Below are positions 34,860-48,339 of a DNA stretch of 64,000 bases, in pieces (the first letter of the stretch is position 1; the number at the start of each line of letters is the position of its first letter). The notes beneath the pieces are model-generated. The model worked only from the letters and a program-made list of their open reading frames with translations. It ran no database searches and was not told where the DNA came from. This stretch comes from Porphyra umbilicalis (lineage: Eukaryota; Rhodophyta; Bangiophyceae; Bangiales; Bangiaceae): the NCBI GenBank assembly GCA_002049455.2, contig KV918989.1:1-64000 (forward strand), given 5' to 3'. The translations under genes and the position numbers were made by a program.

Positions 34860-37800
34860 GTGAACGAAATATGGTGGATCAAGACCTCTTTTCTTGCCGT
34901 GAACCATCCAGCAAAAAACAGATCCCGACACCAGGTTTAATTTGGCACCCAGCGCTTCGCTGACCAGAGTTCTCCCAATGCCTCTTGTGAACACAACATT
35001 TTCCTTCCACAATCAAATGCCAGTTGGCGAAGGGTTTACAAGGTCGCTCGATGTTTTTGCGATGTGCAGTGGAGCTCAGCGTGGTCCGTTCAGCCCTAGG
35101 GCATCTGAAGTACATTCTGCTAAGCGCAAGAGTCACTTTGGATGGCCATATTTAGAGCGCCCTGGGGCGGTTCCCGCCACTCTCAGAGACCTCAAAGGCC
35201 GCCCTCTGTCCGCGCTGTGCCCTGTTCTGCATGCGCGCGCGCGCAATATCATCCACCATTGCTTCTTCCCGAGACGTGGGCACGCTGGGACGCCCCCTAT
35301 GGCGCCAGCCTGCTAGTGTCTGTTGTACGATGGGGCTCATTTGACCCAGAATCGACCGTTTGATGCTGCTGTCTGCAGGGCTGTCCTGAGGAATCCATAT
35401 GTGGAACGGCGGCTCTAACTGCATAAATGAGCTCAGCGACGCCGTTTTGGCCCTGTGTCACCCGCTCGAGCTTCAGCTCTAGGCCAATGTACCTCGAGAG
35501 GTACTGAAGCGTCAACTTTTGAAGCTCCCCAGAGTCCGTGTGGGCGGAAAGGTATACCACTTGTAGGACGCAGTCTGTCGCTATGAAACACCCCAAAGAG
35601 CAGTCATTTATCAAGTACGGGCTCATGTACAAAACAGCATGCCCTTGTGGACATATTTCCTTCACTTTTTCGCGCTTCTTGACGTCTGTTCCCCTGCGTG
35701 AGATGACAGAACCGGGGCATGGAGAAGGTGAAAATTTCGGCACGGAGGGCATGCAAGCGGGACTTCGTGATGATAGGGTTGGTCCGAAAGAGTTGTCGGG
35801 TGGTGGGCGACAAGGGTGGGTCGGGCCGGGCCGGGCCGGGCGAATTAAGGAAGACCTACGGTGGCCACCACCCGCTGTCTCTCGAACACTCTTATCGCCC
35901 ACAGGTCGAGGCTCCACCACTTCTTGGGTAACCATCAGCCTCAGCATTGTATGAAAACAACCCCCTCTCTTGACTTAAGTATTCATCTCATGCTGAGAGC
36001 GAGAGAAAAGGGCCGGAGATGGGGCCGACATTGGCCAGTATATACAGGGTTGCAAATCGAAATTGTCGTTTTTAGTGCTTTTTGAGGGGGATGGGGGGAG
36101 CATGTCGACGTCGGGCGTGCAAGAATGGACATCCCTGACACGATTTTGACGCGCTTCTTCCGTAGCAAGTAAGCTATAGGGGTTTCCTCCCCGCAAAACT
36201 CGGGTCCATGCTTAAGATGCTCATGGTCTCACGGGGAAGAGTAACGAAGCGAGTTTGTAGGCCGTGATCACCCATTCTCATGTGCAGGATCGCTGGAATC
36301 CCCGATTCTGCTGGAGCTCATTTGGTCCTCAGCACAAGCTCATTTGATCCTTTTTTCCGGTAGAATAGACACTAAGCATCTGGAGATAATGTGTGATTGA
36401 GCCCGAATTTGACCAAGGAAGGACAGCGAGGCTCCTTCAATCGCCAGATTAGCGTGTTTACAGAAGGTATATCTCATGCACTCAAGCCTGTCCCAAAACC
36501 GATGTGGGAGCGTCGGAAATTGTCCTCCAGGAGCCAAAGTCTCTCAGATGATAGACATGGGATTTCCAGCGGTACTCCGAAAAAAAGGGGCTGTGAGTGC
36601 GAGAAGCGCCTGAATGCGCGTGGGTCGCGCGACACTGGTGAAGCGGTGCTCCGGTTTTCAGCTCAGCAATAGCCGTTGCAACAATGATCCAGCTGATCAA
36701 TACAATCCACTCAATTTGATAACGTGGATCATGCCGGCTGGCTGGCATGAGACGAAAAACAGAACATGCAATCAAATAGTAGCTCCCGCTTCGTAATCTG
36801 TGCGAACAGCTAGTGACATGAAGAGATACGGCCGAGTCCAAGGCCCGGCGCTTCGCTTTTGGTCCCGACGGCCAGCGCTTCCGCAATGCTCAGCTTCGAA
36901 TTCTGACAGGCTGAAAGGCTCTTCATGTACATGCTTACAGCATTCCCTGGTCGAGCACGCCTCAAATGTTCATCTTGGAAGCATGCCGACAACGAGGGCC
37001 CAAGAAGTACCGCAAAACCGGCACACTACTTTTTCTGCACGCACGACAAAGCTCCAAAGTACAGTCCACACATCGGAACTGGGCGCATAGACAGAAAACG
37101 TGCGAGTAGGTTGTTCTTTCTACAGCGGAACATTCGACGTTTGGTGCGATGGTGTCCATCTCTGGTGGGCCTTGTTATGCGTCGCCGCCCAATGTTTTAC
37201 TGCGTGAGATCAATCTTTAGAGCACACCCAACAACGTCTCCCCTAAGTTCTGAAACCCGAAACGGAATATGCCACGTTTGGTTTCGTGGAGGACGCTTAG
37301 CGGCTTCCTATTTTATTTGTCCGCGGTCCTGGAGTTATCGATAACAGGGGCTACATGGTCCAGAGATGGGTGCAAGAATATGGGGGAAGCGTGCCTAGCA
37401 ACGTCCACCCTCGAGCGGACAGAAATCGAACATATATCCAAGCAGACACGAGGTGAGGGAGGCAGGGACGAAAAGGCAGCGATCCCGACACGAACGCGTC
37501 GCCACTTTCCAATCGTCTGTGCAGACTTTTGGTATTTGAGTAAACATACCAAAAGTCAGGTTCACACGTCTAAAATATAGCGCAACGAACTGATATTGAT
37601 GATGTCCCCATTTTTTCCTCTCCGGACACGAACAGAAGTGCTCTTGAAAACTCGGGGAATGTTGATAACCGCGTACTTGACAAGGAGTTCTCAGCACACT
37701 TTTCATTCTGAAGTCGACTGTTAATTGAAATTAGCTGAGCGCATCAAAACGGTTGGTGCCACCGCGACCGTCGGCCGCGACTGTCGTCAGCACAGTCGGC

Positions 37801-38590
37801 CCGGCGTCGTGGTCCCCGCCACCGTCGTCTCGCTTTGCGCCGGTGATCCTTGCTGTGCTGACAAACTCTCGGGTAAGTGAGCGTCATGTGTGAGCCGTTT
37901 CTGAGAGGGGTGACCGGGGGGGAGGGGGAAGTTCACACTGGCGGGGTGTGACGGGTTTGGGGTGATGACCAGGGGGTGCGGGGGCTGGATGCCTTCTGTG
38001 GTGAAATTTTATCTGCGTGCCAGCGTCGCTCTGCCTTTGATCAAGCTTTTCTTGGTGACGTCCGCCGCGCTTCGTTGTGTGATCCGGTCCTGTGGCGGTC
38101 CTGCATCGCGCCCTCTTGCATGTCTCTCCGTTCCCGCCCGATACTCCCTGCTTAGCCTCCCACCTACTCGTCATCCATACGGGGTGGAGCCTAGGGCGTA
38201 GCCCAGCGGCGTCCTTCACGCATGCATTTTTTTCCCGATAGCACTGGGGAGGCTTCGTCGGAGGGGGGCGGCGGTCGGCGACGAGGGGCCAGAGTACCAA
38301 CATGGCGCGTGCCTGGATGTTTTACAAATAAAAAGTACGCGCGGAAGCATTGTCTTCTTCCCCGCACTTCGCTTAAACTCCCCTGAAGCAGGCTGCATTT
38401 CCCCCTCTGCTACCGCACCACGAACACGACCACCCGTGTGTTGTGCACCTATGCGGGATAGCAACGTGCATCAGGCTGAAGTCGGTGACGAAGACGAAGG
38501 CGCGTCGACGAAACTGCAGGGCCAAGCAGCAGTCAAATCTTTCATGCAAGGCTCTGGGGTTGCAGCCAATCAGACGGAAGAGTACTGTGA
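34860..38590. other. Less GC-rich stretch, no gene confirmed
   Basis: By eye, base composition here is closer to even than in the flanking elements. Several short minus-strand ORFs look non-repetitive. 35297-35947 has LYMSPYLINDCSLGCFIATD and YLSRYIGLELKLERVTQG. 36482-36886 has a hydrophobic stretch, IEWIVLISWIIVATAIA. 36962-37159 is Cys-rich. 37395-37706 begins MKSVLRTPCQ. They could be exons of a minus-strand host gene or chance ORFs. I recognise none of them. Confidence 0.3.
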
Positions 38591-39061
38591 TGTAGTACAA
38601 AGAATCGCGATCACCTCGGAGAGGAGGGAAGTACCGGCCGTCCTAGCCGCTCGTGCGTCACCCGCTATGGGACTAGAGGTCCAGGAAGTCAGACCGACCG
38701 AAACGCCAAGACAAACAGGCACGGTTGACTTGCAGGCGACGACGGTGCCTCCCACCGTCGTCGCCCTTCGTCCTTAAAGGGCGGAAACCGCTGCGCGGGG
38801 ACCGGGGCCAGTAGTTGGCCCGGTCCCGCGCTGCCAAATACCTACGATGCAGATAATTCCCTCCAATGCATGACACTACTCAATCTGGATTGACACGCTT
38901 CGCTGTCAGCCGGACAATCGGACGAGCTCACCCAGACACGTGCGCCGCAGGCGCTCACACGCCCCAGTTGCACGCCACAAAGGCTACACACCACCGACCA
39001 CCCGGCTTCCGAGCACCAGCGCCCACAGCCACGAGTACAACGCCTCTGACGTAGTACTACA
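38591..39061 (-). repeat. Element 5 LTR
   Basis: Tips TGTAGTAC...GTACTACA. Closely similar to both element 4 LTRs. Confidence 0.9.
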
Positions 39062-40690
39062 TCTCCCCCATCTGAGACTGCGGCGTCCGCGCGGCACGAC
39101 GGAGACCGTTTACAGCGCATCGACGCGCAAGACAGGAAAACATGAGAGCCGCCAAAGTAGAGGTGGCCACCGAGATCCCCCTAGCCCAGGAGGGAAGGCC
39201 ATGCCGTGGCGCACCCGACTCGGCCAACGGCGTCCGGAACCAACAACGGGAAGGCCCCCGGCGAGGTAGGCGAACATCGCCCATCCACGGCGAAGGAAGA
39301 CTGGGGCGCAGCTCCACGCACCTCGGGCAACACGCACGCCAACTGGAGCAGCGTCGATCCGGCGGCGCCGCCGCGGAGGACCAAATTTCTTGCAACGGCG
39401 CCGTCGCACCCCAGCGCCGCTCCAGCGAAAGCAAAACGTCGTTGCCGCCGCCGCCGCCACCCGCGAGGGGCGGCGCGCCCCCACGCCGAAAGCGTTGCGG
39501 CCCTCGACTTCCCCCTACGCCCGGGGGGAAGCGTGCCTCGCGCTGCCCGTGCCGCCGTCGTCGCAGCGCGAATCGGACGACGAGAAGAGCTCCCCCCGTC
39601 GGCGTCACCGCGCCCGCCGACGACGACAGGGGCAGACGAAGACGCGCGTCGCGCGCCGTCGGCAAGTCGGCCGCTGATTGGGCCGCTCTTGATCCCGCGG
39701 CGCCGCCGCAGAGGACTAAAAATCTTGCAACGGCGCCGCCGCGCCCCAGCGCCGCGCCGGCGGAAGCACCTTGCTGTTGCCGCCGCCGCCGCCGCCCGCC
39801 AAAGGCGGCGCGCCCCCATGCCAAGGGCGTTGCGGCCTTCGACTTCTTCCTACGCCAGGGGGGAAGCGCGCCTCGCGGAGCTCGCGCCGCCGTCGTCGCA
39901 GCGCGAATCGGACGACGAGAAGACCTCCCCCCGTCGGCGTCACCGCGCCCGCCGATGACGACGGGGGCTGTCGAGGACGCGCTGCGCGCACCGGCCGCGA
40001 GGGTGTCGCTTATTTCTTGAGGGCCCGGTCCTTGGCCACCAGCACCCCGGCGCGCCCCTCTTGCGACCTCGTCGCCGTCGATTTGCGAACACCGTCTCAA
40101 CAATGCACGCCGCTCGCGTCGCCGACAGGACGCATTCCCCCGATCGGGTCGGCTGCCCGTCACCCATCAGCATTCGCCTTGGTTGAGCTGTCTGGCTCAT
40201 TCCCAGGGGAAGGACGATGGCAACGTCGGCAACCGCCGTCACCCACCACGAGTTGGACCGCGTCGTCGACGCCCTTATCGGGACGGCACCTATGCAACCG
40301 CCACGCCCGGTGAGAGAGGCACCGCGGGCCCGCCGTCCCCGCGTACCTATGAACGCCACGGTGACAGCATGTCTACTGACGCTGGCGCCGGACACAGGTG
40401 CCGCCTGTTCACCACCCGAGATGGCCCCAGACCCTGGAGCCGCCTTGTTCCGTCGTTGACGCCCAGAGGATACCCTCCTTTCGTTTCAGGCGCTCGCTCC
40501 AGTGAGCACCCGCCCCAGCGGGGCTGTCCGGCACCGACCGCATCGGCATCGCACTATATTCTGTTCCATGTCAGAAAGAAGGTAGGCGGCGACGTCGATG
40601 ATCCACCATGGTTCCACCAAATCTGGCCGCGTCGACGCCGCCCCGACTCAGTCGCCGTCCCATTGCGCAGGGCGGACTGGACGAGTGGCC
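38591..40690 (-). mobile_element. Element 5: truncated relative of element 4
   Basis: A 471-bp LTR (38591-39061) of the element 4 type is followed by internal sequence matching 22162 to about 24120, including two copies of the ~335-bp unit. Similarity stops near 40690, and no second LTR or target duplication is visible. Incomplete copy. Confidence 0.8.
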
Positions 40691-40932
40691 CAGAGGAAGA
40701 ACGGTTGGAAGTTGGCCTCCTGTGCACTGAAGGGTCGCATGCCCCCCTCTTTCGTGGGTGGTCTTGCCGGCCACGTTGCCAGGCATCTATTGGCGTGGCA
40801 CACGCATCTGTGCGAGAGGCGCGCAAGGTGTTCCTTCCCTCGCGCATCGTGAGGCAGCTGAATAGCTGACGACGTGCTCCTTCGCCGCTGCGTGATCCCT
40901 CGTTCACGACGTGCCCTCCACTCGCTTGCACG

Positions 40933-42664
40933 GTGATGGCGCCGCATATCCGGTACCCGTACATGATGTGCAGCAGGACGTTTGCTGTGCCCAAAAGACT
41001 GCACCGCCACATCCTAGTGCATCATTATGATAAAGTCTACGAAGCCGACGCAGTGGCCCCCGGCACTGAGCAGGGGTCTGACGACGCCAAAGACGACAGC
41101 GAGAGCGTCGTCGACGCCGGCGGCGTTGCCGGCTCCTGTGGTGCCGCAGGCAATGTCTCTCCCGGCGGCGTCGACGACGGAGGTGATGCACATGCCACTT
41201 TACACGGCGGCAGATGGGCGTCTGGAAGCAGCGATTTGGCGAGTACCACCAACGACGAGCTTCCACACGATGCGAGGACGTGCAGCAGCGACTCGGGCAC
41301 GAGCCAGAGCGACCAGGGCTCCGACGGCAGCACGACGGGCACGGACTCGGACGAGGAGGACGAGTCTGAAGAGGACACGCCGGCTGAATACAGCCCTGAC
41401 GAGGACAACAGACCCAACGTCAACACCCTTTTTGACGATTCGTTACTCGTCCTGTCGCTCGTGGAGATGCACTGTCAGATGGACTATGGAGCCTCCCTGA
41501 GCGGACAAGTGCGCGAGTGGTACCACTCCCTGCACGACGTGGACCGCGTCGAACCGGTCTTTTCCGGTCGAGACGACATCAGCGACCTGCGGCGCTCTGA
41601 CACGCCTTGTTTGCGGCGTGTATTCACGTACGCGTGCACCGCCAGCAGAGCCGGACTTGGCCGTCAACAAACCAACTTCTTTTTTCGCCGTTCTGAGTTC
41701 CGTTGAACGTCACGCTGGTGGTGACGAGCCCTTCGCCGAGCGGTTCCCGAGCAAAACGGCTTGTTGGAAGGGTATCCGTAACGAGAAGCGCCGAAAGGTG
41801 GAGGCGTTAGGGTGGAGGTCTCTGCCTGTCGTCATTGCGGACATTACGTACCATCTGCTTGATCGCGACGCCCTCAACATGACGAAGCAGCTGGCATTTC
41901 ACACGCGCGCTGAGCAACTGCAGTGGGATGAGAACGGCCTGGACGACGCTGAGGTGAAGGATGATCATGCCTGGTCGGGACCCTTCCGCAGCGCGGCCCA
42001 CTTTGACCGGCACAAGGACGTGACGGACACGCTGCCAAAGAGAACTAAGTCGTTGGGTCACTATGGCTACTCCGACACCACGGGCGTGACTAGCATGGGC
42101 GGTACGTTGACCCGTACTCTGTGTGTCGTCGATATTGTGCTGCTTCATCCGACTCCTTCGTGCCCTCAAGCCCAGAGTGCAATCCCGTCGGGTCTGTTTC
42201 ACACGAGCTGGTCATACATGGGACTCGTCCGCCCATGCCGTGCACTGACATCCACGTAACTGTTTGCATGCGAAACCGCTTTCTCTCAGCTCCTGTGGCG
42301 TCTCACATTTCTCAGCTGTGCCGGCGTACTCCGTACACCTATGCGTTGCAAGCATCAAGACATGTGACGTCCATTGAGTGACGGTCGGCTACATTCCGAT
42401 GGTGATGCAAATGTACCAAGCCGCCGGGACAAAGAAGTCGCCCGCTACGAAGGCCGAGTGGCTGTAGCGCTCTCCGTTTCCTATCCTTCGCTGATGCATG
42501 GAGGCCTCGCATACGGGGTGCGGCATCAAGCTGGCGTACGGTACGGCAATACCCTGTCATGTCGCCTGCTTCCATACTCGTGCGACTTCAAGAGGGAGCG
42601 CAACCTGCTTTTACTGAAACAACACGGAAGCAAGCACGATTGCACCCAATGCATGGCCGACTAG
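40933..42664 (+). pseudogene. Probable Plavaka-like (CACTA group) transposase remnant
   Basis: Three plus-strand stretches fit the order of Plavaka-type transposases. First is an N-terminal zinc-finger-like segment whose first Cys is replaced (YMMCSRTFAVPKRLHRHILV), then a long acidic Ser/Asp linker. Second is a region with VVIADITYHLLDRDALNMTK (about 41.83 kb), resembling the family's D-I..LL motif. Third is SCDFKRERNLLLLKQHGSKH followed by DCTQCMAD (about 42.58-42.66 kb), resembling the family's SADYEEQ...CPICL segment. The pieces lie in different frames, so the copy is decayed or interrupted by introns. I infer this from motif spacing. The C-terminal catalytic part is not visible. Confidence 0.35.
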
Positions 42665-43334
42665 AGCTCTTTTTAAAGGCGGACGGGCATCAACCAGCGG
42701 TGGCAGGATGTCACGGGTGTGACGGCCCGGCACATGGCCCCCATACTCGGGCAACTAGATTCCCAAGAATAATGTCCCACTGCCACATATTTCAAATCTT
42801 TCCGTTGGCGACCCACTTGTGATCACCCCGTGGCTCGCCAACCATACCCGCTATCCCATGACTTCCCTGGGACGAGCAACTGCCCGGGAGGGCCCCTAAG
42901 TAAGTACCTCATTTACGTCCTTGGGACTGGGAAGCCCCCCGGGCGGGCCCCTAGTTGAGGGCCCAGTTTTGTGTGAACCCGACTTGGATTATTGACTTAT
43001 ATTACTCCGCGCTCGTGACCCCGGAGCGCCGCAAGGGTGTCGCGTGGCACCCTTTCCCCGCCTCTACGCAAAGCGATATTCAAAGCTTCAGCCGTCCTCC
43101 GTTGGGACTGGCCCCATGGGATTTCAGGGGCGAGTTTTCCGAGGGTCTTTTGTAGTTTTCTGACGAGCTTTCTCCGAGGGTTCTTTGAGGGTGTCTGTGG
43201 GAGGTCTTCGGGGGGTCTGAGGGGATCAGACGTGTCAAGAAGGCGAGGCGTGAGTTTTGCCTCGTGGCATTCGACGCGGGCGAGTAAACTTCCGGTCAGA
43301 CACCTCATGTTTGTCGCTTTGAGCGTCTCCCCCC
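42665..43334. other. No gene recognised
   Basis: This lies between the transposase remnant and the element 7 RNase H. No supported gene or terminal repeat. Confidence 0.4.
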
Positions 43335-43713
43335 GCTGTCTACTACAGCAGCAACCCAATGGTAAGTACCTGCCCGTATGCCACTTCAGTATCGGCCTAC
43401 TGCCGGCGAGAGAGAACTACACCGTCACCGAGATTGAGGGACTGGGTGTGGTGTGAGCGGTCGGTTTACTGCGACCGTACATCGAAGGCACCAAGTTCCT
43501 CATCCGGTGTGACCACAAGGCACTGAAGTGAATACTAACCACGACGGCCTGCACCAACAATTGACTCAATCGTTGGCGCATCCTGCTCTCGGAGTTCTAC
43601 TATGATGTGGAGTACAAGCCCGGCCCCCAACATGCGGTGGCCCACGCACTGTTTCGCATCCCGACTGAGAGGCTGGATACGGGACCCATCTCCCAGGGGA
43701 TCCCCACAGTTGG

Positions 43714-44315
43714 TGTAGCACCACCAGGTCCGGGGTGGTGCCGGGGCACGGCGCGGGGGGAGCCGGGGTTGGGCGGACACGACCCCCACCGGCACACGGG
43801 CCTGGTGTCCCCTTGGGCCACGGGCATAGCGCCCACACTGGGTGTGGGGCCGTGCAGTGCGTGAAACCCGGCCTGGCGGCGCGCAGCCGCGGCCGGCGGG
43901 CCCGTGCGGGGCGGCGGTTATGTCGGGCGGCGAGCGCTCCCGCGTAGCCACGCCACCGGCCGCCACGTGCCGCCACGTCAGGCAGGGGCGCCCGGTCCCG
44001 ATTCCCCCTCGTCTCTACTTACCGCATTGGGGGACTTGTCTTGCATTGTATTTAGTTGTATTGGTTGGTCGGCGGCGCGGGCCAATTCCCATTAGGGAAA
44101 TTGGGCCCACACAACGGTTTCCGCCCTTTTAGGACGAAGGGCGACGACGGCGGGAGGCACCGTCGTCGCCGGCAAGTAAACCGTGCCTTGTGTCATCACC
44201 TCTGGCGGCCTGACTTCCCGGGTCCGATGGCCCTATAGCAGTGCACGCACGGAGGGGGCACGTGCGGGATGCTTCTCTCCCCCCTATGACTTGATCCACA
44301 TGCTGTTGTGCTACA
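43714..44315 (+). repeat. Element 6 5' LTR
   Basis: 602 bp, followed by the primer-binding site. It contains the conserved GGCGACGACGG hairpin core. Confidence 0.9.
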
Positions 44316-44317
44316 TT

Positions 44318-44335
44318 TGGCGCTCCGGGTGAGAC
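44318..44335 (+). other. Element 6 primer-binding site
   Basis: TGGCGCTCCGGGTGAGAC, 2 bp after the LTR, identical to elements 3 and 4. Its complement ends in CCA with a G discriminator. The tRNA is not identified. Confidence 0.75.
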
Positions 44336-45189
44336 CTGCTTGTGGCCGTAGCTGCTCGCGGGACGAACCGTCCTAGCACTTTAGTTGTCGTTGTCTTGGT
44401 GGGGTTGTCTTGGGTGCGATGCCATTTGAGGACATTGTGATCGACCGTGTTCCTGTCGCCGTTTTTGATCACGGCTCTTCCTCAACTTCCCTGCACAACG
44501 ATGACTACGCGTGGCTTAAGGCTCGTGTCGGGCAAGGGACACCGCAATGTCGTCGGCAGGAGACGACGAGGCGCCGGCCGGGCGTCTTCGGGGCCCGGGG
44601 TGGGATTGGGGTGGAGCGCTGAGCGGTGGCGGCAGGTCGGTGGCCGTGGAGAACGGACCCACGGTCCTTAGACCCCGGCTGCACGCACCCGTCAGTGACT
44701 TGCGTCCCAGCCGCTTCGGAACGAGACGCTCGGGCCGCGGCGCGTCTCTCTGGGTGCCAGGGGGCCTATGTTACTTGTAACCCCTGGGCGGATCGGGCCC
44801 CGCAGGTGGTGCGGGACCCAACGGAGAATCGTTTCCAAAGGAGGTGGCGGAAGGGTGCACGGAGCGCAGCGCCCTGTGGCCCGGTAGGACAAGCAACATC
44901 CTTGTCTTCCGCTGGCGTTGTCAGCGACAAGGGCGGTCGCATGCGACAGTCCCAAGGTATTTACTCAACTACCACGTTCAAGGTCAGCGACGAGGTGCAG
45001 CGCACCAAAAGGTCGCATGCCTATGGCCGCGACAAGCAGGGCGCATTTGACACGCGTGCGCCAAGAAGGACAAGATAAGACGCAAAGGCCGATCCGGACG
45101 TGACTTCCGGGCGGCTCCCTTAGCGCAGCAATGGCAGCTTGAATTGGAACTGAAGAGGAAGGTGAAGCGCGCCGTGGGCCGCTGCGGCC
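44336..45189 (+). other. Element 6 5' internal region
   Basis: A short plus-strand ORF (44410-44622) contains VPVAVFDHGSSSTSL, faintly like a retropepsin active-site loop with His in place of Thr/Ser. It is otherwise unrecognised. Probably leader plus decayed coding sequence. Confidence 0.3.
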
Positions 45190-48100
45190 GCGGTGTGAAC
45201 GGCAGTGCGGCGATCAAGACGTGGGCGGTCGCCGCCGAGGACGTCTTCCTCCGCCTCGGATCGACTCGGCCGTCGTGGTCACGGCGGCGATGCCGGTGCT
45301 GGCGTGCCCCACGCGGGGGACGCTGATTGGTGCTCAGCGCCCCCCCCCGTGGGATGGCGGGACGCCCAGTACTGGAAGCGTCGCGTATGGGGCGTGGCCC
45401 AGGCGGACGACGAGGTCGGGACGAGACGGGGTGGCGACGCCGCAACGGCGCATCAGCGCGGTGGATCGCGGCCAGCCACCTTGCCGACGTGTCGTTGTGG
45501 ACGCCGATGCGGCGATCGAGAAGTGGGCGGTCGCCGCCGAGGACATCTTCCTCCGCCTCGGTTCGACTCGGCCGTCGTGGTCACGGCGGCGATGCCGGTG
45601 CTGGCGTACCCCACGCGGGGGACGCTGATTGGTGCTCAGCGCCTCCCCCCGTGGGATGGCGGGACGCCCAGCACTGGAAGCGTCGCGTATGGGGCGTGGC
45701 CCCGGCGGACGCAACGCCGCATGGGCGCGGTGGAACGCGGCCAGCAGCCTTGCCGACGCGTCGTTGTGGACGCCGATGCGGCGATCGAGAAGTGGGCGGT
45801 CGCCGCCGAAGACGTCTTCCTCCGCCTCGGATCGACTCGGCCGTCGTGGTCACGGCGGCGATGCTGGTGCTGGCGTACCCCACGCGGGGGACGCTGATTG
45901 GTGCTCAGCGCCTCCCCCCGTGGGATGGCGGGACGCCCAGTACTGGAAGCGTCGCGTATGGGGCGTGGCCCAGGCGGACGACGAGGTCGGGACGAGACGG
46001 GGTGGCGACGCCGCAACGGCGCATCAGCGCGGTGGATCGCGGCCAGCCACCTTGCCGACGTGTCGTTGTGGACGCCGATGCGGCGATCGAGAAGTGGGCG
46101 GTCGCAGCCGAGGACGTCTTCCTCCGCCTCGGTTCGACTCGGCCGTCGTGGTCACGGCGGCGATGCCGGTGCTGGCGTACCCCACGCGGGGGACGCTGAT
46201 TGGTGCTCAGCGCCTCCCCCCGTGGGATGGCGGGACGCCCAGCACTGGAAGCGTCGCGTATGGGGCGTGGCCCCGGCGGACGCAACGCCGCATGGGCGCG
46301 GTGAAACGCGGCCAGCCGCCTTGCCGACGCGTCGTTGTGGACGCCGATGCGGCGATCGAGAAGTGGGCGGTCGCCGCCGAAAACGTCTTCCTCCGCCTCG
46401 GATCGACTCGGCCGTCGTGGTCACGGCGGCGATGCTGGTGCTGGCGTACCCCACGCGGGGGACGCTGATTGGTGCTCAGCGCCTCCCCCCGTGGGATGGC
46501 CGGACGCCCAGTACTGGAAGCGTCGCGTATGGGGCGTGGCCCAGGCGGACGATAAGGTCGGGACGAGACGGGGTGGCGACGCCGCAACGGCGCATCAGCG
46601 CGGTGGATCGCGGCCAGCCACCCTGCCGACGTGTCGTTGTGGACGCCGATGCGGCGATCGAGAAGTGGGCGGTCGCCGCCGAGGACGTCTTCCTCCGCCT
46701 CGGTTCGACTCGGCCGTCGTGGTCACGGCGGCGATGCCGGTGCTGGCGTACCCCACGCGGGGGACGCTGATTGGTGCTCAGCGCCTTTCCCCGTGGGATG
46801 GCGGGACGCCCAGCACTGGAAGCGTCGCGTATGGGGCGTGGCCCCGGCGGACGCAACGCCGCATGGGCGCGGTGGAACGCGGCCAGCCGCCTTGCCGACG
46901 CGTCGTTGTGGACGCCGATGCGGCGATCGAGAAGTGGGCGGTCGCCGCCGAAGACGTCTTCCTCCGCCTCGGATCGACTCGGCCGTCGTGGTCACGGCGG
47001 CGATGCCGGTGCTGGCGTACCCCACGCGGGGGACGCTGATTGGTGCTCAGCGCCTCCCCCCGTGGGATGGCCGGACGCCCAGTACTGGAAGCGTCGCGTA
47101 TGGGGCGTGGCCCAGGCGGACGACGAGGTCGGGACGAGACGGGGTGGCGACGCCGCAACGGCGCATCAGCGCGGTGGATCGCGGCCAGCCACCCTGCCGA
47201 CGTGTCGTTGTGGACGCCGATGCGGCGATCGAGAAGTGGGCGGTCGCCGCCGAGGACGTCTTCCTCCGCCTCGGTTCGACTCGGCCGTCGTGGTCACGGC
47301 GGCGATGCCGGTGCTGGCGTACCCCACGCGGGGGACGCTGATTGGTGCTCAGCGCCTCCCCCCGTGGGATGGCCGGACGCCCAGTACTGGAAGCGTCGCG
47401 TATGGGGCGTGGCCCCGGCGGACGACAAGGTCGGGACGAGACGGGGTGGCGACGCCGCAACGGCGCATCAGCGCGGTGGATCGCGGCCAGCCACCCTGCC
47501 GACGTGGCGTTGTGGACGCCGATGCGGCGATCGAGAAGTGGGCGGTCGCCGCCGAGGACGTCTTCCTCCGCCTCGGTTCGACTCGGCCGTCGTGGTCACG
47601 GCGGCGATGCCGGTGCTGGCGTACCCCCCGCGGGGGACGCTGATTGGTGCTCAGCGCCTCCCCCCGTCGGATGGCGGGACGCCCAGTACTGGAAGCGTCG
47701 CGTATGGGGCGTGGCCCCGGCGGACGACTTGATCGGGACGAGAAGGGGTGGCGACGCCACAATGCCGCATGGGCGCGGTGGAACGCGGCCAGCCGCCTTT
47801 CCGACGCGTCGTTGTGGACGCCGATGCGGCGATCGAGAAAGGGGCGGTCGCCGCCGAGGACGTCTTCCTCCGCCTCGGATCGACTCGGCCGTCGTGGTCA
47901 CGGCGGCGATGCCGGTGCTGGCGTACCCCACGCGGGAGACGCTGATTGGTGCTCAGCGCCTCCCCCCGTCGGATGGCGGGACGCCCAGTACTGGAAGCGT
48001 CGCGTATGGGGCGTGGCCCCGGCGGACGACAAGGTCGGGACGAGACGGGGTGGCGACGCCGCAACGGCGCATCAGCGCGGTGGATCGCGGCCAGCCACCT

Positions 48101-48300
48101 TGCCGACGTGTCGTTGTGGACGCCGATGCGGCGATCGAGAAGTGGGCGGTTGCCGCCGAGGACATCTTCCTCCGCCTCGAATCGACTCGGCCGTCGTGGT
48201 CACGGCGGCGATGCCGGTGCTGGCGTACCCCACGAAGGGGACGCTGATTGGTGCTCAGCGCCTCCCCCCGTAGGATGGCGGGACGCACAGCACTGGCAGC
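45190..48300. repeat. 302/269-bp alternating tandem array
   Basis: Unit boundaries recur at 45327, 45629, 45898, 46200, 46469, 46771, 47040, 47342, 47644, 47946 and 48248. The spacing is 302, 269, 302, 269, 302, 269 and then four times 302. The two unit types differ by 33 bp, so the left part is a 571-bp higher-order repeat. Copies are highly similar. ORFs on both strands are by-products. Confidence 0.9.
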
Positions 48301-48339
48301 GTCGCGCAGGGGGTGGGTTCTCGGCCGCCGCCGGTCGGC

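Noticed and set aside
42997-43359. 120-residue minus-strand ORF with a basic, Lys/Arg-rich stretch
   Set aside because: It overlaps the element 7 RNase H start in antisense and has no recognisable family.
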